Shown here: positions 24,651 through 33,516 of the stretch, piece by piece
How the letters are laid out: each line of letters begins with the position of its first letter
Position numbering within the stretch: the first letter of the stretch is position 1
Origin: Clostridiaceae bacterium
Lineage (GTDB): Bacteria; Bacillota; Clostridia; Saccharofermentanales; DTU023
Length of the DNA stretch: 64,000 bases
Assembly (NCBI GenBank): GCA_012838135.1
Contig: DUPV01000016.1
Span: 36,958 to 100,957 of the forward strand
Direction of reading: 5' to 3'
Made by a program: the position numbers and the translations under genes
The notes under the pieces: generated by a model
Database searches by the model: none
What the model saw: the letters and a program-made list of their open reading frames with translations, nothing else
What the model was told of the DNA's origin: nothing

Positions 24651-24680
24651 ATGATTACAATCTGTTATCAAATAAAAGCC

Positions 24681-25667
24681 TTAAGGCATTAATCGAAACG
24701 GTTCAATTATTTCATTTATTCGTTCGATTTCATTCTCGTTTAAATCCCAGCGTAAAGCATCTATATTTTTTTTCAGTTGTTTAACGGAGGAAACACCGCC
24801 GATTATGGAAGTAACTTCCGGGATTTGACGTAACCAATTAATAACAATTTCATTGGTGGGATGGCCTATTTCTTTAGAAAACTCCTCTAGCTTTTCATAA
24901 CCATCGAGATAGATTTCCAGTTTGTCACCAGACAATTTGGGATTTTCATTCCGAATATCAGATTTCGAAAGATTTTTATTTTTTGAAAAACGTCCTGTCA
25001 ATAAACCTTGGAAAAGAGGACTATATGGCAAAAAGGCTTGTCCATATTTTTTTACGTTCGGTAATACTTCTTGTTCGGTTTTATATTCGAGAGGAATATT
25101 ATGATATGATGTAGCATTTCGTTCAAACATATTATATAAACTCTGCTGAACATCAACACCAACTAATTGATCAAATTTTACCATGTCTTTTTGAGCAAAG
25201 TTTGACAATCCTATATATTTTATTTTGCCACTCTTCTTGATTTCAGAAAGAGCCTCACAGGTTTCCTCTATAGGAGTATTGTGATCAGGCCAATGTAGTT
25301 GCCATATATCAATATAATCTGTCTGTAAGCGCAAAAGACTACCGTCAATTTCTTTAAATAAATTTTCTTTGGATAAATCATTGGCGGTAACATGATCATC
25401 ACCCCAGGTTAATCCGCATTTGGATGCAACGATGACTTTGTCGCGCAGGTTTGCATCTTTTAATGTTTGACCAAGAATCTTTTCAGCCTGAAACCAACCA
25501 TAAACAGGAGCAACATCAAATAAATTAATTCCCAGATCAACGGCTGTTCTGATAATTCTATCCGCACTGCGTTCATCAGAAGTTTCCCAATCGCCGCCAA
25601 AATTCCAACAACCTATTCCCAGAACAGAAATATCTTCCTTAATTCTTTTTGTGTTTTTGTATAACAT
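24681..25667 (-). CDS. Aldo/keto reductase
   Basis: 328 residues from the ATG at 25667; a longer frame would start inside deoC. TIM-barrel AKR with the catalytic tetrad Asp and Tyr in NLFDVAPVYGWFQAE, Lys in VIVASKCG, and His in WQLHWPDH. The NADPH-binding end is also recognisable (SIIGGVSSVKQL). It reduces or oxidises sugar aldehydes and polyols in related loci. It follows deoC closely and shares its terminator. Confidence 0.88.
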   Translation of the reverse strand: MLYKNTKRIKEDISVLGIGCWNFGGDWETSDERSADRIIRTAVDLGINLFDVAPVYGWFQAEKILGQTLKDANLRDKVIVASKCGLTWGDDHVTANDLSKENLFKEIDGSLLRLQTDYIDIWQLHWPDHNTPIEETCEALSEIKKSGKIKYIGLSNFAQKDMVKFDQLVGVDVQQSLYNMFERNATSYHNIPLEYKTEQEVLPNVKKYGQAFLPYSPLFQGLLTGRFSKNKNLSKSDIRNENPKLSGDKLEIYLDGYEKLEEFSKEIGHPTNEIVINWLRQIPEVTSIIGGVSSVKQLKKNIDALRWDLNENEIERINEIIEPFRLMP

Positions 25668-25695
25668 AAATTCTCGATCCTCGTTTCTCTTTATC

Positions 25696-26331
25696 TTATA
25701 AAAGAACGATCCCGTTTCCGGCACCTATGCGATCAGCACCGGCTTCAATTAATTCTTTAGCAAATTCAGGCGTGCGGATACCTCCGCTTGCCTTAACTTT
25801 TGCTTTATTTTTTACTGTGTTTTTCATAAGTTTGACATCATCCACGGTAGCACCGCCTGTAGAAAATCCGGTAGATGTTTTTACAAAGTGAGCCCCGGCT
25901 TCAACAGATAATTCACATGCTTTAACTTTTTCTTCATCACTCAACAGACATGTTTCAATTATTACTTTAACGATAGCCGGTTTAGAGGCTTCAACTACCG
26001 CAGCAATATCTTCTTTGACTAACTTATAATTCTTATCCTTTAAAGCACCTACATTGATAACCATATCGATTTCGTCAGCACCGTCTGCAACAGCCTGTTT
26101 TGCTTCGAAAGCCTTTGCGGGAGTGGCCATAGCACCTAAAGGGAAGCCTACCACACAACAAGTTAGAACATCACTACCGGAAAGTTCCTGATGTACTAGC
26201 GGAACATGTGTTGTATTAACACAGACAGAACAAAAATGATAATCCTTTGCTTCGGAACAAAAACGTTTGATTGTTTCAGTTGTGGCGTCTGCCTTTAACA
26301 TTGTGTGATCAATTAATGAAGATATACTCAT
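25696..26331 (-). CDS. deoC: Deoxyribose-phosphate aldolase
   Basis: 211 residues. It cleaves 2-deoxyribose 5-phosphate to glyceraldehyde 3-phosphate and acetaldehyde. The DERA residues are present: Asp in [10 protein letters not shown], the Schiff-base Lys in FVKTSTGF, and the second Lys in [16 protein letters not shown] precedes the ATG. First gene of the minus arm; a second DeoC relative ends the plus arm at 36797. Confidence 0.94.
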   Translation of the reverse strand: MSISSLIDHTMLKADATTETIKRFCSEAKDYHFCSVCVNTTHVPLVHQELSGSDVLTCCVVGFPLGAMATPAKAFEAKQAVADGADEIDMVINVGALKDKNYKLVKEDIAAVVEASKPAIVKVIIETCLLSDEEKVKACELSVEAGAHFVKTSTGFSTGGATVDDVKLMKNTVKNKAKVKASGGIRTPEFAKELIEAGADRIGAGNGIVLL

Positions 26332-26736
26332 AAAATTACCTCTTTTCTTTTCTTTTTAATTTATATTGCATTTATCTACTCATTGTACATTAAAACACAT
26401 AGATGGAACTTCGCTAAAAATTTTTCAAATACAACCTTTTGTTCGTCAATACGCCCAAAAGAATGCCGTTAAACACGACAAAGCGCACAAATATTTTCGA
26501 AAATTTAAAGAAATAATGACAAAAACGTTAAATTGGTATAAGCTCCATCATAGAGTGGCTTGCATGTAATGGGAACGATTCCATTTATAAAAATAATGAT
26601 TTATCTGAATAAATGTCATCGATTTGTTAACCTTGTTTGCATGTTGAGCTGAAGTTAAGTATTTGTGTTAAATACACAAAACCCTATTTAAAAACATTTT
26701 GTTTTTAAAGAAAAATCATTTTCTTAAGGAGGAAAT
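26332..26736. other. Divergent control region of the sugar locus
   Basis: 405 bases between deoC and the binding-protein gene. It holds three palindromes: ATTTTCGAAAAT (26493-26504), the cre/LacI-like site at 26569-26584, and TTTGTGT-TAAAT-ACACAAA (26662-26680). A 67-codon frame at 26366 has no ribosome binding site and no recognisable product. Confidence 0.6.
26569..26584. promoter_or_regulatory. cre/LacI-type operator
   Basis: ATGGGAACGATTCCAT, centred on CG and close to the CcpA cre consensus WTGNNARCGNWWWCAW (one mismatch). It could serve CcpA or the LacI-family regulator encoded at 35037 in the operon downstream. Confidence 0.55.
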
Positions 26737-27858
26737 ATGAGAAGAACTAACAAAATTTTAGTAGTTGCTTTGGCTCTGATTATGGTTTTAGCAGCAATCA
26801 CCGGTTGTGGAAAAAAAGAAAAAACCGAAGAGAAAAAAGCTGACGAACCAAAAACAGAAGAAAAAGCAGAAGAAAAAGAAGAAAAAGCAGAAGAAAAAGA
26901 AGAAAAAACTTCAGACGGTAAAAAGATTGAAATTGGGGTATTAATCAAAGGTACAGACTCCGATTTCTGGCAACAAGTACTTGTAGGTGCGTATAACTTT
27001 GGTGTAGATCATCCTGATGTAAACATTACGGAATATGGTCCTACTTCTGAAGCTGACTCAGCAGAACAAACAGAAATTCTTGACAACCTTATCACAACCA
27101 AACCTGATGGTATTGCTATTGCTCCTACGTTAATGGACAACTGCTCCGCTGGTATTGATAATGCAATGTCTCAAGGTATTCCGGTAGCTGTTATTGACAA
27201 TAAACCGTCAACAGATAATTATGTTGCAATGTATGCTACAGATGCTTATGCTGCAGGTGGTTTAGTTGCAGAAAAGTTCGTTGGCGAACTTGAAGCACGC
27301 GGTATTGCATTAGAAGGTTTTGTAGGATTAGTTTCCCCGATGGCCGGTCAAGATACAGTTATGAAGCGTGAAGCCGGTTTTATTGACAAATTAAAAGAAA
27401 TTGCTCCTGATATTACTGTCGGTGAACCTCAATATACAGATAATGATATTCCTAAGTCATTATCAACGGCTGAAGATATCTATACTGCCAATAAAGACAC
27501 TATAGTCGGTTACTTTGCAGCTAACAATGCAACAGGTAGTGGTTTAGCAGGATTTATGACAGAGTTGATGGCTTCTAACCCTGAAGCTGCCAAAGGTATT
27601 GTAGCAGTTGCGTTTGACTCAGACCAAGCAGAAGTTGATGCAGTTAAAGCAGGTGCATTGTACTGTATCGCAATTCAAAATCCATATGAAATGGGTTATC
27701 AAGCTTGCCAGGCAGTTTACGATGTTATCACAGGTGCCAAAAAAGTTGATGATTTTGAAGCATTCTATGACACGGGTGTTTCACTCGTAGATAAGGAAAA
27801 CGTTGAAGATCCTGATATGCAAGGTATTATTGACCCGTTCACATTGAAAAAGTATTGA
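26737..27858 (+). CDS. Sugar ABC transporter substrate-binding lipoprotein
   Basis: 373 residues, ATG with AAGGAGGA upstream. Lipoprotein signal with lipobox ITGC (Cys24), then a Lys/Glu-rich linker (about 26-62) and a periplasmic-binding fold of the RbsB type (KIEIGVLIKGTDSDFWQQ, VAVIDNKPS, VGYFAANNATGSG). It captures the sugar at the cell surface. A hairpin after the gene probably lets it be made in excess over the ATPase and permease. Confidence 0.93.
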   Translation: MRRTNKILVVALALIMVLAAITGCGKKEKTEEKKADEPKTEEKAEEKEEKAEEKEEKTSDGKKIEIGVLIKGTDSDFWQQVLVGAYNFGVDHPDVNITEYGPTSEADSAEQTEILDNLITTKPDGIAIAPTLMDNCSAGIDNAMSQGIPVAVIDNKPSTDNYVAMYATDAYAAGGLVAEKFVGELEARGIALEGFVGLVSPMAGQDTVMKREAGFIDKLKEIAPDITVGEPQYTDNDIPKSLSTAEDIYTANKDTIVGYFAANNATGSGLAGFMTELMASNPEAAKGIVAVAFDSDQAEVDAVKAGALYCIAIQNPYEMGYQACQAVYDVITGAKKVDDFEAFYDTGVSLVDKENVEDPDMQGIIDPFTLKKY

Positions 27859-27923
27859 TGAATATGACTAAAAGACTAAGCAACGAATATAGGGTATTTG
27901 CATTGCTTAAGGCTTGAGCTGAA

Positions 27924-27973
27924 TAAAGGCGGTTATACTAAAAGCTATTAAGTGGATGAGTATGCCGCCTTTT
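27924..27973 (+). terminator. Attenuating hairpin after the binding-protein gene
   Basis: AAAGGCGG (27925-27932) pairs with CCGCCTTT (27964-27971), with partial pairing of the inner TATA/TAT bases, and ends in TTTT. Transcription must partly read through to reach the ATPase gene. Confidence 0.6.
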
Positions 27974-27999
27974 CATTATAGAAACAGAGGTAGGACTTT

Positions 28000-29523
28000 A
28001 TGGGAGAAGTTATGCAAAAAGAATTGATCAGGTTGGAAGGGATTACCAAACTGTTTCCGGGTGTCAGAGCTTTGAATGATGTTTCGTTTGATGTTAGATC
28101 CGGTGAAGTTCATGCATTAATAGGTGAGAACGGGGCTGGGAAGTCAACGCTTATCAAAATTATGATGGGTGTTTATGAACAGTCCGAAGGAAAAATTTTC
28201 ATAGAGAATAAAGAAGTTAATTACAGGACACCGGCAGAAGCTTTGAAATTAGGGTTGGGTGCTGTTTACCAAGACGTTACTCTAGCCAATCATCTAACCG
28301 TAGGAGAAAATTTTTTCTTGGGGAATTTACCCCGAAAAATGGGAATGGTCGATTGGAATGAAATTTACTCTGCCAGTCAATCTACTTTAGATGATCTCAA
28401 TATTAATATTGATTCACAAGAAATTGTTGGTCACTTAACAATAGGTCAACAGGAAATGGTTTCCATAGCTAAAATTATTTATCAAAAAGCAAATGTTTTA
28501 GTTTTTGATGAACCAACTGCATTGTTGACAAATGAAGAAGTTGAAATATTATTCGATTTAATAAACAGGCTTCGTGACAGAGGATATGGAATTATTTATA
28601 TTTCTCACAGATTGGAAGAAATTTTTCAAATGTGTGATCGTGTTACGGTGCTTAAGAATGGAGAATATGTTGATACCTTAAATGTTGATGAAACAGATGA
28701 AAATGAATTGGTTCAATTAATGGTCGGTAGAAGTGTCGAAGATATGTATGGTATTCAACATGTTGAAAATGAGGAAGTTGCTTTACGTGTCGAAAATTTA
28801 ACCGGTAACGGTTTTCAGGATATTTCTTTTGAAGTACATAAAGGTGAAATCTTCGGCATGTTCGGCTTAATCGGTGCCGGTCGTACAGAAATTTGCCGTG
28901 CTATTTTTGGAGCTGATAAATATGAATCCGGTCAAGTGTACATTCATGGCAAACCGGTTCATAATAAGAAACCGATTGAAGGTATTGCGAGTTCGATTGC
29001 CTTTTTGACTGAGGATCGAAAAAAAGAGGGTCTATGTCTAGGGTTAGATGTGGAGAAAAATATTAATCTTGCTTCCTATCCTCTGATTTCTAAAAATGGT
29101 TTTATCAATTTGAAAACCGAAAGGGAGAGAGCCGAGAAATACATTGATGAAATTCGGATTAAAACTCCGTCCAGATTGCAACTTTGTCAAAATTTATCAG
29201 GCGGCAATCAACAGAAAGTTGTTATCGGAAAATGGATGTGTTGCGATAGTGATATTTTTATTTTTGACGAGCCAACCGTTGGTGTTGATATTGGTGCAAA
29301 AGCAGAGATTTATAAATTAATTGAAGAATTAATCGCTGATGGTAAAGCAGTCATATTGATTTCATCATATTTACCGGAAGTAATGGGTCTTTCGGATCGA
29401 TTATTCATTATGAGCGAAGGAAAATGTACAGGTCTCGTTGATAGAAAAGATTTCTATGATGAACATGGTAAACTCAGAGAAGATATGGCTCTTAGCAGAG
29501 CATCAGGAATCATGACAGATTAA
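28000..29523 (+). CDS. Sugar ABC transporter ATPase (RbsA/MglA type)
   Basis: 507 residues, two fused nucleotide-binding domains. First domain: GENGAGKST, LTIGQQEM, VLVFDEPTALL. Second domain: degenerate P-loop GLIGAGRTE, signature LSGGNQQKV, IFIFDEPTVGVD. This asymmetric pattern is typical of ribose/galactose importers. ATG at 28000 with GAGGTAGGA upstream; an in-frame ATG 12 nt later is possible. Confidence 0.93.
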   Translation: MGEVMQKELIRLEGITKLFPGVRALNDVSFDVRSGEVHALIGENGAGKSTLIKIMMGVYEQSEGKIFIENKEVNYRTPAEALKLGLGAVYQDVTLANHLTVGENFFLGNLPRKMGMVDWNEIYSASQSTLDDLNINIDSQEIVGHLTIGQQEMVSIAKIIYQKANVLVFDEPTALLTNEEVEILFDLINRLRDRGYGIIYISHRLEEIFQMCDRVTVLKNGEYVDTLNVDETDENELVQLMVGRSVEDMYGIQHVENEEVALRVENLTGNGFQDISFEVHKGEIFGMFGLIGAGRTEICRAIFGADKYESGQVYIHGKPVHNKKPIEGIASSIAFLTEDRKKEGLCLGLDVEKNINLASYPLISKNGFINLKTERERAEKYIDEIRIKTPSRLQLCQNLSGGNQQKVVIGKWMCCDSDIFIFDEPTVGVDIGAKAEIYKLIEELIADGKAVILISSYLPEVMGLSDRLFIMSEGKCTGLVDRKDFYDEHGKLREDMALSRASGIMTD

Positions 29524-29539
29524 TTTGGAGGAAATAAGG

Positions 29540-30523
29540 ATGTTAGATAAATTAAGAAAAAGCAATTGGTTTAGAGGATATGGTGCAGTACTATTGGTAA
29601 TGATATTAGTATTTATTGCCATGTCTATTATTAATGAAAATTTTATGACATATGATAATATGTTTAACTTGGCCAGATCAACTGCGGTCTATGGCATTAT
29701 CGCTCTAGCTATGACTTTCGTTATCATTACGGGCGGTATTGATCTTTCGGTAGGAGCTCATGTTGGTTTAGCCGGTATGATGGTTACTCTGTTAACTGTT
29801 AGAGAGATTACCTCAATGCCGGTTGCTATTGTTCTTTCTCTAGCAACTTGTGCGTTGGTAGGTTTAGTTAATGGTGTGTTGATTTATGATGGTAAATTAC
29901 CTCCATTTATAGCTACTTTAGGATCGATGACAATTATCAGAGCAGTTATTTTATTAATATCTAATGCTAGAAATATCACAGGTCTTCCTCCAAGTTTCTT
30001 AGAGATTTCCAAAAAGACATTTGGTATAACAAAAGAAAATTATTTAGGAATGAAAACAACTTATGGAATTCCTTTAATGGCAGTCATTTGGATTATTGCA
30101 ATTCTTCTTTCATTTATCATTTTCAAGTACACAACATTTGGCAGAAATGTTTTTGCTTGTGGTTCTAATGTAGAAGCAGCAAGATTATCGGGAATTTCAG
30201 TACGAAAAACAACATATGGAGTATATATCCTCTCCGGAATTCTCTGCGGTATTGGTGGTATCTTATTAACTTCTCGTGTTGCCAGCGGTATTCCGACATT
30301 AGGTACAGGCTATGAAATGGATGCGATTGCTTCAACTGTTATCGGTGGTGCATCGATGAGCGGTGGTGTCGGCTACGTAGGAGGTACAGTAATAGGTTCG
30401 ATCCTAATCGCCACAATCGGTAATGCGGGTACTTTACTCGGTTTAAATACTAACTATACAGAGATTATTATCGGTTTGTTAATTGTAGTATCAGTATTGA
30501 TCGATAATTTTAAAAGAAGATAA
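29540..30523 (+). CDS. Sugar ABC transporter permease (RbsC type)
   Basis: 327 residues from ATG 29540 (TTTGGAGGA at 29524-29532). About ten hydrophobic segments and the family signatures FVIITGGIDLSVGA near residue 70 and GGASMSGGVGYVGGT near the end. It follows the ATPase by 16 nt and completes the importer. Confidence 0.93.
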   Translation: MLDKLRKSNWFRGYGAVLLVMILVFIAMSIINENFMTYDNMFNLARSTAVYGIIALAMTFVIITGGIDLSVGAHVGLAGMMVTLLTVREITSMPVAIVLSLATCALVGLVNGVLIYDGKLPPFIATLGSMTIIRAVILLISNARNITGLPPSFLEISKKTFGITKENYLGMKTTYGIPLMAVIWIIAILLSFIIFKYTTFGRNVFACGSNVEAARLSGISVRKTTYGVYILSGILCGIGGILLTSRVASGIPTLGTGYEMDAIASTVIGGASMSGGVGYVGGTVIGSILIATIGNAGTLLGLNTNYTEIIIGLLIVVSVLIDNFKRR

Positions 30524-30593
30524 AAATGCGAATCGTTTAATTAAGAAATAAATACTGTCTAAGTATTTATTTCTTAATATTTAGGAGGAATTT

Positions 30594-31031
30594 ATGTTAA
30601 AAGGTGGAATATTAAATGCACATTTGCTTTCGGTACTTGGAGAATGCGGACATACTGACTGGTTGATGTTATCTGATGCCGGTATGCCTATACCATTAGA
30701 TAAGGAGAGGGTTGATCTTGCAATCATCAATGACCTTCCCAGACAATTAATTGTCTTAAAAGCAATTTTGGAACAAATTCAGATCGAGAAAATTTTTATA
30801 GCTGAAGAGATAAAAGATGTCAGCCCTATTTATTTAAAAAAGGTTCAAAAATTGTTATCTGAATTTGATTTGCAACCTGATTTTATTCCCCATGAGGAGC
30901 TCAAAGGAAAATCTCAAGCTCCGCAGACCAGAGCTTGCATTCGAACAGGTGAAAGAACAAGTTATTCAACCATGATTTTGCAAGTTGGCGTGCCTTATGG
31001 CGGAGATGACACAACAAACTTTGAAATATGA
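30594..31031 (+). CDS. RbsD/FucU-family sugar mutarotase (first copy)
   Basis: 145 residues, AGGAGG before the ATG. RbsD/FucU enzymes interconvert pyranose and furanose or anomeric forms so that kinases get the right form. Motifs GILNAHLLSVLGECGHTDWLMLSDAGMPIP and the C-terminal IRTGERTSYSTMILQ fit the family, with the conserved His in GHTD. A second, diverged copy lies at 33105, so the two probably handle different sugars or steps. Confidence 0.87.
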   Translation: MLKGGILNAHLLSVLGECGHTDWLMLSDAGMPIPLDKERVDLAIINDLPRQLIVLKAILEQIQIEKIFIAEEIKDVSPIYLKKVQKLLSEFDLQPDFIPHEELKGKSQAPQTRACIRTGERTSYSTMILQVGVPYGGDDTTNFEI

Positions 31032-31082
31032 TAATAATTCAATAAATCAGTATATTTCAATGACTTAGATGGAGAAAACAGA

Positions 31083-32108
31083 ATGAAAACAACTTATTTA
31101 AAGGCTCCTTTTCAATTTAAACAATTAGATGTTCCGATTCCTGAAATAGGTGAGGAAGATATTTTGTTAAAAATAAAAGCATGTGGATTTTGTGGAAGTG
31201 AAATGACTCTGTTGCAGTATGCAGCCGAAGAGTGGACTCCGTTTGGACATGAAATTGCTGGAATAGTTGAAAAAATAGGTAGTCATGTAAAAAACGTCAA
31301 AGTGGGAGACAAAGTCGTTGTTGAATCTTCAACTTTCAATCCTTATTCTGATGAAGCTCGTAACGGACAACCGGAATTAAACGGATTAGGACATGATGAT
31401 TTAATTAATTACATTGGAACAAGGGATGTAATGGGATTCTCAGAATATACGGCTGTTCCTGCAGCATTATGTGTGCAGATAGACAAGCTTGATTTTATTG
31501 AAGGAGCGTTGATTGAGCCGTTGGGAGTAGCCATGGATTTATTCAAAACAGCCGATATCAGATTAAATGATGATGTGCTTGTTTACGGTGCCGGTACAAT
31601 TGGTTTAATGGTTGTTCAATTAGCTGTAGCTGCAGGAGCTAATGTTTATGTAGCTAATCGCTCAAGATCCAAGAAAAAAGCGGAACTTGCTCTGCAATTT
31701 GGAGCAAAAGAAGTAATTTTTACAGACAAAGAAAATATTCTTGAATATAAATTTCCGAAAGGCGGCTTAGATAAAATATTAGTAACGGCTCCACCCGCTG
31801 TTATTCCTGATGCTGTGAATTTGATGAACCTGGGAGGGATTCTGGCATTTATTGGAATTTCATACGGTGAAGAAGCAATGATCACATTAGATTCGAATAT
31901 TGTTCATCATAAAAAAATGCAAATACGTGCTTCTGATGCCGTCCCTGCATTATATTTCCCTCTATGTATTGATCTGGTAGAGGAAGGTGTAGTAGATTTG
32001 AAATCATTGGTTACATATCACCTGGATTTAGATCATGTACAGGAAGGAATGGAAGCCTTTGTGGCTGATCCCGAAAATAATGTAAAAGCAGTATTGGTAA
32101 ATGAATAG
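31083..32108 (+). CDS. Zinc-dependent medium-chain alcohol/polyol dehydrogenase
   Basis: 341 residues. MDR fold with the catalytic zinc residues in ACGFCGSE and FGHE and the Glu in LIEPLG, and the NAD(P) motif VYGAGTIGL (about 168). The four-cysteine structural zinc lobe of many relatives is not present. Closest in general type to sorbitol/L-iditol or threonine dehydrogenases. Probably oxidises a polyol or sugar for the two kinases downstream. Confidence 0.87.
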   Translation: MKTTYLKAPFQFKQLDVPIPEIGEEDILLKIKACGFCGSEMTLLQYAAEEWTPFGHEIAGIVEKIGSHVKNVKVGDKVVVESSTFNPYSDEARNGQPELNGLGHDDLINYIGTRDVMGFSEYTAVPAALCVQIDKLDFIEGALIEPLGVAMDLFKTADIRLNDDVLVYGAGTIGLMVVQLAVAAGANVYVANRSRSKKKAELALQFGAKEVIFTDKENILEYKFPKGGLDKILVTAPPAVIPDAVNLMNLGGILAFIGISYGEEAMITLDSNIVHHKKMQIRASDAVPALYFPLCIDLVEEGVVDLKSLVTYHLDLDHVQEGMEAFVADPENNVKAVLVNE

Positions 32109-32120
32109 TAGGAGAAAACT

Positions 32121-33050
32121 ATGAAGAAAAGAATAATGGTATTTGGCAGCTTTGTTGTAGACTTAATGGGCAGAGGACCTCATCTACCTGTTCCCGGTGA
32201 AACTGTAAAAGGCACATTTTTTAAAATGGGGCCGGGAGGCAAAGGTTTTAATCAAGGTGTTGCAGCACATAAAGCAGGCGGCGATGTAACAATGATTACA
32301 AAGTTGGGTAAGGATACTTTTGCTAATATTGCGGTAGATGCAATGAAAGAATTAAATATGGATACTTCGCATTTATTATGGTCAGAAGAACACGGTACCG
32401 GTGTGGCGTTAATAGAAGTTGATGATACAACAGGACAAAATGCAATTATGGTAATTCCTTCTGCTTGTAATGATATTTTCGATGAAGAAGTGGATAATTT
32501 AGAGGGCATTTTAGATGATTCAGATTATCTTTTAACTCAGTTGGAGACAAATATGAGTTCTATCGAAAAAATTGTCGATATGGCTTACAGGAAAAATAAA
32601 ATTATTATTATGAATACTGCCCCATTTCAACCGGTAGAAGATGAATTGCTCCGAAAAATAAATATTGTTACCCCTAATGAAGTGGAAGCTGAGCTTCTAA
32701 CCGGTGTTAAGGTTGTGGATCAAACGAGTGCTTCAGAAGCAGCGGATCATTTCTTCCAAAAAGGAGTAAAATCTGTTGTGATAACAATGGGAGGAAAAGG
32801 AGCTTTTGTATCTGATGGTAATAAAGAAATGATAATTCCTCCTTTTAAGGTAGAAGTGCTTGATACAACGGGTGCAGGAGATGCCTTCAACGGAGGTTTT
32901 GTAGCAGCATTAGCGGAAGGAAAAGATATTTTCGAAGCAAGCATTTTTGCCAGCGCAGTAGCTGCATTGTCCGTTCAAAAAATGGGGACAACACCGTCCA
33001 TGCCGACAAGAGAAGAAGTAGATGCGTTTTTAGAACAGCAGAATAAATAA
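32121..33050 (+). CDS. PfkB-family sugar kinase (ribokinase/deoxyribokinase-like)
   Basis: 309 residues. Ribokinase signatures: the sugar-binding GPGGKGFNQGVAA (about 37) and the anion-hole/catalytic DTTGAGDAFNGGF near residue 250. It phosphorylates a pentose at O5. Next to RbsD and with two deoC genes around, 2-deoxyribose or ribose is likely. It lies 12 nt after the dehydrogenase gene. Confidence 0.9.
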   Translation: MKKRIMVFGSFVVDLMGRGPHLPVPGETVKGTFFKMGPGGKGFNQGVAAHKAGGDVTMITKLGKDTFANIAVDAMKELNMDTSHLLWSEEHGTGVALIEVDDTTGQNAIMVIPSACNDIFDEEVDNLEGILDDSDYLLTQLETNMSSIEKIVDMAYRKNKIIIMNTAPFQPVEDELLRKINIVTPNEVEAELLTGVKVVDQTSASEAADHFFQKGVKSVVITMGGKGAFVSDGNKEMIIPPFKVEVLDTTGAGDAFNGGFVAALAEGKDIFEASIFASAVAALSVQKMGTTPSMPTREEVDAFLEQQNK

Positions 33051-33104
33051 TTAGAAAAGTATATTCAATAGAGTATATTCAATCAGGTTCATATAGGAGG
33101 GAAT

Positions 33105-33503
33105 ATGTTAAAACAAGGAATTTTACATCCGCAATTAGCCAGAGTATTAGCAGAATTACGACACAAAGACTTGTTGGTAATTGGAGATGCGGGTTTGCCT
33201 ATTCCAAAAGGAGTAGAGAGAATAGATCTTGGCTGGAAACCGGGAAGTCCGGGATATCTTGAAGTTTTAGAAGAAATTACAAAGTATCTGATAGTGGAAT
33301 CTGCCATGTTTGCAGAGGAAGCACTTTCTGTTTCTCCCGAGTTTCATGAAAAAGCAAAAAACATCTTGGAGAAGGATGTGCCCATTTCTTATGTTCCCCA
33401 TACTGAACTGAAAAAAATTACTGAACAAGCGAAAGCTATTATCCTAACGGGAGAATTTACGCCATATACAAATATAATCATTACTTGTGGATGTGCATAC
33501 TAG
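33105..33503 (+). CDS. rbsD: D-ribose pyranase-like protein (RbsD, second copy)
   Basis: 132 residues, AGGAGG before the ATG. Closer to standard RbsD than the first copy: GILHPQLARVLAELRHKDLLVIGDAGLPIP and ILTGEFTPYTNIII. It follows the PfkB kinase, the usual rbsK-rbsD pairing. Confidence 0.9.
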   Translation: MLKQGILHPQLARVLAELRHKDLLVIGDAGLPIPKGVERIDLGWKPGSPGYLEVLEEITKYLIVESAMFAEEALSVSPEFHEKAKNILEKDVPISYVPHTELKKITEQAKAIILTGEFTPYTNIIITCGCAY

Positions 33504-33516
33504 AGGGAGATTAATT

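Noticed and set aside
26366..26569. Plus-strand 67-codon frame in the divergent control region
   Set aside because: No ribosome binding site, no recognisable product, and it runs through the operator-like palindromes.
26724..26948. Minus-strand Ser/Phe-rich frame
   Set aside because: Mirror of the Lys/Glu-rich linker of the binding lipoprotein.
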